Assembly: GCA_005788145.1 (NCBI GenBank)
Contig: SXYY01000165.1
Span: 1-5,684 of the forward strand
Direction: 5' to 3'
Length of the DNA stretch: 5,684 nucleotides
From: Bacteroidota bacterium
GTDB taxonomy: Bacteria; Bacteroidota; Bacteroidia; NS11-12g; UBA955
The notes under the pieces are model-generated. The model saw nothing but the letters and a program-made list of their open reading frames with translations. It was not told the DNA's origin and did no database searches. Position 1 is the stretch's first letter. The number at the start of each line of letters is the position of its first letter. A program made the position numbers and the translations under genes. Of this stretch, positions 1 through 5,218 are shown piece after piece.

Positions 1-434
1 AAACTCGTGCGAACGCTCAATTCAAAACAATACACGCGGTAGTGAAATTCTGCCGCCGCAACATTTTTGAGGATGGTCAATCGCCATGTGTTTTTGTCCA
101 ATTTCTTGGGAGAGAGAGCAGTCCCAAAATTCAGCGGTTCCTCGGCAAAAACCATCTTGGATTCCTCCAAAGTAAGGCCACGCGCGCTCACTGACTCTAC
201 ATTTTTGGCAAATTCGCGAACCAAATAACTGCCGGGTGTCCAAACGGGCATGTAAATCTCTAACACGCCAGGTGTGAGGTCTTCAAGTCGAAGGGTGACA
301 TCTGCGTAGTGACTTTTTGGGTCCGAAATGTTGATGTTGTAATGAACACGGGGAGCAGTGTTCTTTTTGGCGTCTGCAGAATTGGGTAACATGGAAATCA
401 AAGTGAATCCCAAGGCGTATATCGTCCTTAGCAT
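1..434 (-). CDS. M61-family metallopeptidase (glycyl aminopeptidase-like), N-terminal part, runs off the left edge
   Basis: Reading leftward from the ATG at 434-432, an open frame of 144 codons continues past base 1, so only the N-terminus is present. Residues 1-22 look like a Sec signal peptide: Arg3, a hydrophobic core (YALGFTLISML) and an ADA|KK cleavage site, so export to the periplasm or beyond is inferred. The mature part matches the N-terminal beta domain of peptidase family M61: MPVWTPGSYLVREFAKN at 62-78, KLDKNTWRL at 111-119 and YRVYCFELSVRTS at 132-144 are hallmark segments. The zinc-binding HExxH catalytic domain and the usual PDZ domain would lie outside the window, so activity cannot be judged. 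Family members are metallo-aminopeptidases. The start is 35 bases after the stop of the upstream DUF2480 gene, on the same strand, so co-transcription is possible. No Shine-Dalgarno is visible. Confidence 0.87.
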   Translation of the reverse strand, partial: MLRTIYALGFTLISMLPNSADAKKNTAPRVHYNINISDPKSHYADVTLRLEDLTPGVLEIYMPVWTPGSYLVREFAKNVESVSARGLTLEESKMVFAEEPLNFGTALSPKKLDKNTWRLTILKNVAAAEFHYRVYCFELSVRTS

Positions 435-456
435 GATACAAAAATCAACAATTTAG

Positions 457-468
457 AGGATTAATCCT
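457..468. repeat. Perfect 12-bp palindrome between the DUF2480 and M61 genes
   Basis: AGGATTAATCCT is its own reverse complement. It sits one base past the DUF2480 stop codon (470-472) and 22 bases before the M61 start codon (434). It could be an operator-like dimer-binding site in the leader of the M61 gene. As RNA it would form only a very short stem with almost no loop, so a terminator role is unlikely. A chance occurrence is also possible. No regulator is identified. Confidence 0.4.
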
Positions 469-469
469 A

Positions 470-976
470 TTACTTTGCTTTGAATACGGGCACCGTGGAG
501 CAGGGTTCTCCGTACATGATGCTTTTTGCTACGGGCGTAAGAAGTCGCGTGATTTCTGTGTAGGCCGCTGCAGTAACGGGCAAATCGCCACAGCCCTTGA
601 TCACCATTTTTTCACCGCGATACTGTTCCACTGGAATGGTTTCCAAGGATTTACGCCACAATACCGCTTCCAATGCTGGCAAATCGCCAAAAACAACCTC
701 CTTGGCAATACCCGATAATTTGGTGGCCATCAACATATAGGCCCATGTGGGAACAATCGCATCTGCAGAACATCCAATGGCTACGTACACATCCTGATAC
801 ACCGACCAATCATGCGCTTTTACCCAATCGCGGAAGTCTTTTTCCTTGAGCACCATACCCATAAACAAAACGTCTTTGATGTCGATGAATTTTCTCTCCC
901 CATCGGGAAAGTAATCTTCCAAATTCAACGTAATCAAGCCGCTGTTGGCCACTTTGTTTACAAATACTTCTTCCAT
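470..976 (-). CDS. DUF2480-family protein (function unknown)
   Basis: This 168-residue protein matches the DUF2480 family, found essentially in Bacteroidota. The recognisable segments are NKVANSGLITLNLEDYFP near the N-terminus (7-24), LKEKDFRDWVKAHDWSVYQD (43-62), GCSADAIVPTWAYM (68-81), IKGCGDLP (126-133) and the C-terminal KSIMYGEPCSTVPVFK (151-166). The full length is typical of the family. Three cysteines (69, 129, 159) lie in the conserved segments, and the GEPCSTVP motif could be a metal- or cluster-related site, but that is inference and no biochemical function is known to me. There is no signal peptide or membrane segment, so it is probably cytoplasmic. The ATG at 976 is preceded by a perfect AGGAGG eight bases upstream, which fixes the start and is unusual for this genome. 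It lies 44 bases downstream of pyk on the same strand, with a hairpin between them. Confidence 0.9.
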   Translation of the reverse strand: MEEVFVNKVANSGLITLNLEDYFPDGERKFIDIKDVLFMGMVLKEKDFRDWVKAHDWSVYQDVYVAIGCSADAIVPTWAYMLMATKLSGIAKEVVFGDLPALEAVLWRKSLETIPVEQYRGEKMVIKGCGDLPVTAAAYTEITRLLTPVAKSIMYGEPCSTVPVFKAK

Positions 977-984
977 GTTCGATT

Positions 985-990
985 CCTCCT
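985..990 (-). promoter_or_regulatory. Strong Shine-Dalgarno (AGGAGG) for the DUF2480 gene
   Basis: On the minus strand AGGAGG is followed by eight bases and then the ATG at 976. This is a perfect anti-SD complement at suitable spacing. The other genes in the window have no comparable site, in keeping with the weak use of Shine-Dalgarno sequences in Bacteroidota, so it stands out and supports the chosen start. Confidence 0.7.
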
Positions 991-991
991 A

Positions 992-999
992 CAAATATA
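992..999 (-). promoter_or_regulatory. Possible -7 element (TATATTTG) upstream of the DUF2480 gene
   Basis: The minus strand reads TATATTTG, an exact match to the Bacteroidota sigma-ABfr -7 consensus TAnnTTTG. No TTTG or TTG box is visible about 19-21 bases upstream; that stretch is taken up by the GC-rich hairpin. A start site 4-6 bases downstream would fall within or next to the AGGAGG, giving a leader too short to use it fully. It may be a real minimal promoter or a coincidence. Confidence 0.25.
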
Positions 1000-1000
1000 A

Positions 1001-1014
1001 CGGCCTTTCGGCCG
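1001..1014 (-). terminator. GNRA-tetraloop hairpin downstream of pyk (possible weak terminator or processing stem)
   Basis: On the minus strand CGGCC-GAAA-GGCCG forms a 5-bp all-GC stem closed by a GAAA tetraloop, an exceptionally stable loop class. It begins seven bases after the pyk stop codon (1021-1023). The following bases, TTATATTTG, are T-rich but not an uninterrupted U-tract, so termination would be partial at best. An mRNA 3'-end stabilising or processing stem between pyk and the DUF2480 gene is an equally good reading. Confidence 0.4.
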
Positions 1015-1020
1015 ATGCCC

Positions 1021-2451
1021 TTATTCTACATGTGTTACTTTGATGGTGTTGGTCCGTTGCTTCATGTGAATCGGCATACTGGCGCAATTGATTACATATT
1101 CTCCTTGCTTCACCATACCTTCTGCTTTGAGCATGTCTACCACGTCCTGGAATGTATCATCGGTACTCACAAATTTGTCGTAGTAAAAACCCCTCACACC
1201 CCAAACCAAATTCAATGTGGCGAGCAACTTTTTGTTGTCGGTGAAGATAAATACGTTGGCTTCCGGACGGTAACTGGCCACCCTAAAGCCCGTAAATCCT
1301 GATTTGGTCATGGCCACAATGGCCTTTGCATGAAGGTGGTCGCTCATCCTAACAGCGGTAAAACAAATTTCATCGCTGGCAAAGGAGGGGGATTCAGGAC
1401 TGGGTTTTACACCCTTGTAATAGGTGCGTCTATCGGTCTCAATGTCTGTAATAATACTGCTCATGATTTCAATGACGCGCAAGGGGTGCTTGCCCACACT
1501 GGTTTCAGCCGAGAGCATCAAGGCATCGGCACCATCCAATACTGCGTTTGCCACATCGTTGATTTCGGCGCGTGTAGGCATACTATCTACAATCATGCTT
1601 TCCATCATTTGGGTTGCGATGATGCAGGGTTTGGCCGCAGCGAGACATTTTTCTACGATGGTTTTTTGAATCAGTGGAACGCGTTGCATGGGAACTTCAA
1701 CCCCCAAATCGCCTCGGGCAACCATGATGCCATCAGATACTTTGATGATTTCATCAATATTTTTTACAGCCTCTGGTTTTTCAATCTTGGCGATGACTTT
1801 GGTGTGAGTGCCTTTTTGAGCAATCAATCGCTTCAATTCCACGATATCGTCGGCCGATCGCACGAAACTTAATGCAACCCAATCGACGTCCTGACTCAAC
1901 CCGTATTCCAAATCGGCCAAATCTTTTTTGGTTAGGCTTGGTACCGTAAGGTTTGAATCTGGGAGGTTGAATCCTTTGTTTGATGAAAGTGGACCACCTG
2001 CAACCACGCGTGCTCTGAGGGTTGTATCGTTAATTTTCTCTGTAAACTCTAAAGATACCTTGCCATCGTTCAACAAAATGCGCTCACCGGCTTTACAATC
2101 TTGAATCAGTCGTTTGTAGCTCACGTAGAGGATTTCTGTGGTAGAAATTTGTTCTTCGGTGGTGACCAAAATACTGTTGCCCTCATGCAGAATGAACTCG
2201 CCATCTACTTTGCCGATGCGAAGTTTGGGTCCCTGTAAATCTTGCAGTAAGGCCACATTGCAACCCAAACGCTGGTTTATGTTGCGAACGCGATCGATAA
2301 CTTCTTGGTGCAGGTCATGTGCGCCGTGAGAGAAGTTGAGCCGACAAACATCTACGCCTGCGTGGATGATTTTTTCGAGCATTTCTTCGCTGCTGGTGGC
2401 AGGGCCAATGGTGGCCACTATCTTTGTTTTGTTGAATTTTCCTTGGTACAT
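1021..2451 (-). CDS. pyk: Pyruvate kinase
   Basis: This 476-residue enzyme transfers phosphate from phosphoenolpyruvate to ADP, giving pyruvate and ATP, the last step of glycolysis, in the cytoplasm. It is full length. The TIM-barrel start KTKIVATIGPA (8-18) and RLNFSHG (37-43, substrate and nucleotide residues) come first. The B-domain lid spans about 72-168. The active-site signature IAKIEKPEAV (220-229) has catalytic Lys222 and metal-binding Glu224. VARGDLGVEV (244-253) carries metal-binding Asp248, and ATQMMESM (279-286) includes Thr280. DGADALMLSAETSVGKHP follows at 306-323, then the C-terminal allosteric-type domain from about 360. The loop DLQGPKLRIG (71-80) has Lys76 where K+-dependent enzymes have Glu (Glu117 in rabbit muscle numbering). 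The ATG at 2451 lies 15 bases after the stop of the upstream IPExxxVDY-family gene, so the two are probably one operon. No clear ribosome binding site is visible. Confidence 0.98.
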   Translation of the reverse strand: MYQGKFNKTKIVATIGPATSSEEMLEKIIHAGVDVCRLNFSHGAHDLHQEVIDRVRNINQRLGCNVALLQDLQGPKLRIGKVDGEFILHEGNSILVTTEEQISTTEILYVSYKRLIQDCKAGERILLNDGKVSLEFTEKINDTTLRARVVAGGPLSSNKGFNLPDSNLTVPSLTKKDLADLEYGLSQDVDWVALSFVRSADDIVELKRLIAQKGTHTKVIAKIEKPEAVKNIDEIIKVSDGIMVARGDLGVEVPMQRVPLIQKTIVEKCLAAAKPCIIATQMMESMIVDSMPTRAEINDVANAVLDGADALMLSAETSVGKHPLRVIEIMSSIITDIETDRRTYYKGVKPSPESPSFASDEICFTAVRMSDHLHAKAIVAMTKSGFTGFRVASYRPEANVFIFTDNKKLLATLNLVWGVRGFYYDKFVSTDDTFQDVVDMLKAEGMVKQGEYVINCASMPIHMKQRTNTIKVTHVE

Positions 2452-2466
2452 GATGTTCTGCGTCGA

Positions 2467-2946
2467 CTACAGGTGACTCAAAGCATTGATCCAATGAAGT
2501 TTGCTGTGTTTTTTGCTAGGGAAAGGGTAGGCCAATTGAACAGGTGATATGGAAGTAATTCCTTTCACCCACTCTTCTGAACCACCCATATCTTCAGCAT
2601 CGCGCATCAGCAACCAAAAATCAGGTGTAGGTTTTCCGGAATAGAGCAATCCACCGCTTCCTTTGTTCTCCACAATCCACATTTCACAGGCGGTTTCATT
2701 GCCTTCCCAGTAGTATTCTACGTGCTTTGATTCTGTATTCTGAGACAAAAATACTGAAATTGAAGGGTCTTGTCGCACAAAACGTGAAGAAAAAGTGTCA
2801 TCTAGACACCAAGCCATCAAGTGTGGCGGAATTTGGGCATGTACAGCGATGATCTCGAGATCAATACTGGCTCCTAAAAGGGTCGATTTGTGGCGTTTGA
2901 TAGACAAAAGTATTTCCACAAAAATAATTTTAATGTTGGAAGTCAT
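2467..2946 (-). CDS. IPExxxVDY-family protein (function unknown, divergent member)
   Basis: This encodes 159 residues from the first in-frame ATG at 2946; an upstream TTG at 2967 would add seven residues but has no support. The length, the position between pyk and acpP, and the sequence pattern point to the IPExxxVDY family of small Bacteroidota proteins. IDLEIIAVHAQIPPHLMAWCLDD (28-50) aligns with the family's N-terminal strand-helix (usually ...IGIxSHxxDYRLxWxLN). The central VENKGSGGLLY (92-102) and PDFWLLMR (108-115) match the NK...LL and DYFLLI segments. The C-terminal SISPVQLAYPF (132-142) stands where the name-giving IPExxxVDY motif normally lies and is clearly degenerate: only the Tyr (140) and a hydrophobic residue are kept. 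There is no signal peptide or membrane helix. Function is unknown. It is the first gene of the leftward transcript with pyk and is divergent from acpP. Confidence 0.7.
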   Translation of the reverse strand: MTSNIKIIFVEILLSIKRHKSTLLGASIDLEIIAVHAQIPPHLMAWCLDDTFSSRFVRQDPSISVFLSQNTESKHVEYYWEGNETACEMWIVENKGSGGLLYSGKPTPDFWLLMRDAEDMGGSEEWVKGITSISPVQLAYPFPSKKHSKLHWINALSHL

Positions 2947-2964
2947 CAAAAAATTGTTTCTTTG
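2936..2964 (+). promoter_or_regulatory. Candidate promoter for acpP-fabF-rnc
   Basis: TTG at 2936-2938, an 18-base spacer and TTTCTTTG at 2957-2964 resemble the Bacteroidota promoter TTTG-N(19-21)-TAnnTTTG, with one mismatch in the -7 box and a slightly short spacer. A start near 2969 would leave a leader of about 20 AT-rich bases before the acpP ATG at 2989. The -33 part overlaps the start of the divergent gene. It is the best plus-strand candidate upstream of acpP, but it is not an exact match. Confidence 0.35.
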
Positions 2965-2988
2965 CAAATCAAATCAAAAAATAAGATC

Positions 2989-3225
2989 ATGTCAGAAATT
3001 GCAGAAAAAGTAAAGGCCATTATCGTAGACAAGCTTGGTGTTGAAGAAAGCGAAGTAGTAACAGATGCTAGCTTCACAAATGACTTGGGTGCCGATTCAC
3101 TTGACACCGTTGAATTGATTATGGAATTTGAAAAAGAGTTCGATATCAGCATTCCAGACGATCAGGCTGAAAAGATTCAAACTGTTGGAGAAGCAGTTCG
3201 TTACATCGAAGAAAACAAGAAGTAA
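2989..3225 (+). CDS. acpP: Acyl carrier protein
   Basis: This 78-residue acidic protein carries acyl intermediates as thioesters on a 4'-phosphopantetheine arm during type II fatty acid synthesis in the cytoplasm. The attachment site is Ser37 in the invariant motif DLGADSLDTVELIM (32-45). The four-helix ACP fold is evident: helix I is EIAEKVKAIIVDKLG (3-17), the recognition helix II follows Ser37 and carries the acidic residues Asp39, Glu42, Glu47 and Glu49, and FDISIPDDQAEKIQTVGEAVRYIE (52-75) gives helices III and IV. The start at 2989 gives the standard family length; the frame stays open further upstream, but that stretch is not ACP-like. There is no Shine-Dalgarno, only an A-rich leader. 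It is the first gene of a plus-strand operon, three bases before fabF, and is divergent from the pyk transcript. Confidence 0.98.
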   Translation: MSEIAEKVKAIIVDKLGVEESEVVTDASFTNDLGADSLDTVELIMEFEKEFDISIPDDQAEKIQTVGEAVRYIEENKK

Positions 3226-3228
3226 GCC

Positions 3229-4482
3229 ATGCAACTCCGGAGAGTTGTTGTTACTGGACTAGGTGCGCTAACACCCATCGGAAATGATGCTCCATCGTTT
3301 TTCCAGGGGTTGCAAGTTGGTACCAGCGGAGCCGGGCTAATCACCCACTTCGATACAGAAAAGTTCAAGGTGAAATTCGCCTGCGAGGTGAAAAACTTCA
3401 ATGCTGAAGATTTTTTCGATCGCAAAGAGGCGAGAAAAATGGATCCTTTTACCCAGTTCGCGATGGTGGCTGCCGATGAGGCAATCCATCACAGCGGATT
3501 GTTGCAACAATCCTTTAATCCGGATCGCATTGGTGTGATTTGGGGCGCCGGAATCGGGGGCCTAACCACATTCTTCGCAGAAATTGTAGACTACGCTAAG
3601 GGCGATGGAACTCCGCGTTTCTCGCCCTTTTTCATTCCTAAAATGATTGTGGATATTGCCCCAGGGTACATCAGCATCAAACATGGCTTCCGTGGTCCCA
3701 ATTTCTCTACCGTTTCCGCTTGTGCATCCTCAACCCATGCCCTCATTGATGCGTTCAACTATATCAGATTGGGTAAAGCCGATGCCATTGTGGCCGGCGG
3801 GTCCGAGGCTTCAGTGAATGAACCATCAGTCGGTGGTTTCAGTAACATGAAAGCATTGAGCGAGCGAAACGATGACTTACTCACTGCGAGCAGACCATTC
3901 GACAAAGACCGTGATGGATTTGTGATGGGAGAGGGGGCCGCTGCCATGATCCTCGAAGATTATGAGCATGCACAAGCCCGCGGTGCAAAAATTTATGCTG
4001 AAATCGTGGGTGGTGGAATGACCGCTGATGCGTATCACCTTACAGCCCCTCACCCCGAAGGTTTGGGCGCATGCAATGTCATGAAAGTGGCCCTGCAAGA
4101 TGCTGGATTAACCCCTGCCGATATCGATTATATCAACGTGCACGGAACCAGTACACCATTGGGCGATATCGCGGAGAGCAAAGCCATTCTATCTGTTTTT
4201 GGCGAACACGCCTACAATTTGAACATCAGCAGTACAAAGAGCATGACCGGACACCTTTTGGGTGGCGCCGGAGCCATTGAATCTTTGGCTTGTGTGATGG
4301 CCGTGAGCGAGGACATCATCCCGCCCACCATCAACCACTTTACCGATGATCCAGAGTTTGATCCCAACTTGAATTTTACCTTTAATGTGGCCCAAAAACG
4401 TACTGTGCGCGCCGCGTTGAGCAATACTTTCGGGTTTGGTGGTCACAACGCCTCTGTGATTTTCAAGAAGTTTGAAGGTTAA
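3229..4482 (+). CDS. fabF: Beta-ketoacyl-ACP synthase II
   Basis: This 417-residue condensing enzyme extends acyl-ACP by two carbons from malonyl-ACP in fatty acid elongation, acting directly on the product of the preceding gene. The thiolase-fold catalytic set is complete: nucleophile Cys165 in TVSACASSTHA (161-171), His305 in VHGTSTPLGD (304-313), Lys337 and His342 in SSTKSMTGHLLGGAGA (334-349), and the glycine-rich SNTFGFGGHNASVIF (398-412) that forms the acyl-pocket gate loop. It starts with MQLRRVVVTGLGALTPIG, the usual FabF/FabB N-terminus, and the length is normal (about 410-420). The active-site spacing matches E. coli FabF (Cys163, His303, His340), which supports FabF over FabB, whose histidines sit about five residues nearer the N-terminus. 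The ATG is three bases after the acpP stop, implying translational coupling. The 3' end overlaps rnc by 11 bases. Confidence 0.97.
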   Translation: MQLRRVVVTGLGALTPIGNDAPSFFQGLQVGTSGAGLITHFDTEKFKVKFACEVKNFNAEDFFDRKEARKMDPFTQFAMVAADEAIHHSGLLQQSFNPDRIGVIWGAGIGGLTTFFAEIVDYAKGDGTPRFSPFFIPKMIVDIAPGYISIKHGFRGPNFSTVSACASSTHALIDAFNYIRLGKADAIVAGGSEASVNEPSVGGFSNMKALSERNDDLLTASRPFDKDRDGFVMGEGAAAMILEDYEHAQARGAKIYAEIVGGGMTADAYHLTAPHPEGLGACNVMKVALQDAGLTPADIDYINVHGTSTPLGDIAESKAILSVFGEHAYNLNISSTKSMTGHLLGGAGAIESLACVMAVSEDIIPPTINHFTDDPEFDPNLNFTFNVAQKRTVRAALSNTFGFGGHNASVIFKKFEG

Positions 4483-5215
4483 TAATCTCATTTTGGTTCA
4501 ATTGTTTTCTCGCTCTACAGGGAATAACGACCTTGCAAAACAAGTTTATCGCGTGACGGGGGTAAAGCCAGGTAAACTGCGCATTTACCAAGAAGCGTTG
4601 AGGCATAGTTCGATGTCCGACCATACCAATACCGATCAAATTGTAAACAATGAACGCCTCGAATTTTTGGGCGATGCCATTCTAGATGCTGTTGTTGCCG
4701 AATTGCTTTTTGCACAATTCCCGAAGAAGAACGAAGGTTTTCTTACCGAGATGCGCACGCGGATCGTCAATCGTGAGCAATTGGCCTATTTGGCAGGCAA
4801 GTTGGGGTTGGTTGAAATTATGGATATCAAACGCGATTTACATCAAAATAGAATCGCCTTGAAAACCATCGGAGGGAATGCTTTGGAAGCCCTGATCGGT
4901 GCCATTTACCTCGATAAAGGATTCGCATCCGCCCGGGATTTTATCGTCAATCGCTTGGTTGGTCAATACCTCGATATCGAAAAACTCATGACCACTGCGG
5001 TATCGCACAAAGCCCTGGTCATGAAATGGGCCCAACAACAAAAAAAGGTGTTTCGGTTTCAGCACGATGTTGCACAAGATCGCAAGATTGAGTTGCATGT
5101 TGTGACGCTATACATCGATGAAGAAGCATGGTTTACGGAAGAAAATCACAGCCGCAAAAAAGCCGAAGAGCTTTGTTGTGAAAAGGCTTGTCGAAAACTT
5201 GGCCTCACAACCTAA
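4472..5215 (+). CDS. rnc: Ribonuclease III
   Basis: This 247-residue double-strand-specific endoribonuclease processes rRNA precursors and structured mRNAs. The catalytic domain has the signature NNERLEFLGDAILD (59-72), giving metal-binding Glu61, Glu64 and Asp68, and GGNALEALIGAIYLDKG (134-150) with the essential Glu139. Position 136, which aligns with catalytic Asp114 of E. coli RNase III, is Asn. The C-terminal part (about 178-245) is a dsRNA-binding domain, rather diverged, ending in the helix SRKKAEELCCEKACRKL (227-243). The start is uncertain. No ATG exists before the conserved region. TTG at 4472 (used here) overlaps fabF by 11 bases. TTG at 4493, or an ATT at 4490, would give a product about seven residues shorter, closer to the typical N-terminus, with a GAAGG 14 or 11 bases upstream. 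Expression by coupling to fabF translation is likely. Confidence 0.95.
   Translation: MKVNNLILVQLFSRSTGNNDLAKQVYRVTGVKPGKLRIYQEALRHSSMSDHTNTDQIVNNERLEFLGDAILDAVVAELLFAQFPKKNEGFLTEMRTRIVNREQLAYLAGKLGLVEIMDIKRDLHQNRIALKTIGGNALEALIGAIYLDKGFASARDFIVNRLVGQYLDIEKLMTTAVSHKALVMKWAQQQKKVFRFQHDVAQDRKIELHVVTLYIDEEAWFTEENHSRKKAEELCCEKACRKLGLTT
5175..5211. terminator. Imperfect hairpin at the rnc / nuclease convergent junction (possible bidirectional terminator)
   Basis: GTTGTGA (5175-5181) pairs with TCACAAC (5205-5211). After a 3-base AAA bulge, GGC (5185-5187) pairs with GCC (5202-5204), leaving a 14-base loop. The stem ends two bases before the rnc stop codon and eight bases past the end of the convergent nuclease gene. 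Neither strand has a good run of T after the stem, so a classical intrinsic terminator is not shown. Only three bases separate the two stop codons, so any terminator must overlap coding sequence. Confidence 0.25.
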
Positions 5216-5218
5216 TCG

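Noticed and set aside
22..243. A 73-codon open frame on the minus strand
   Set aside because: It is an out-of-frame shadow of the M61 gene, whose true frame runs through the same strand and has clear family motifs. The shadow protein has no recognisable features.
439..446. A -7-like element (GATTTTTG on the minus strand) just before the M61 gene
   Set aside because: It has one mismatch and ends only four bases before the ATG, which leaves no room for a normal start site and leader.
1330..1872. A 180-codon plus-strand open frame opposite pyk
   Set aside because: It lies antisense to the conserved core of pyruvate kinase; its composition follows the codon constraints of pyk, and no domain is recognisable.
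2947..2967. A TTG start seven codons upstream for the IPExxxVDY-family gene
   Set aside because: It is a rare start with no ribosome binding site, and an ATG follows in frame; the extra residues add nothing conserved.
2890..2988. An upstream start that would extend acyl carrier protein by 33 residues
   Set aside because: The extension overlaps the divergent gene, has no similarity to ACP, and the ATG at 2989 gives the standard 78-residue protein.
4189..4491. A 100-codon minus-strand open frame opposite the fabF 3' end
   Set aside because: It is antisense to catalytic segments of FabF, and its product has no recognisable domain.
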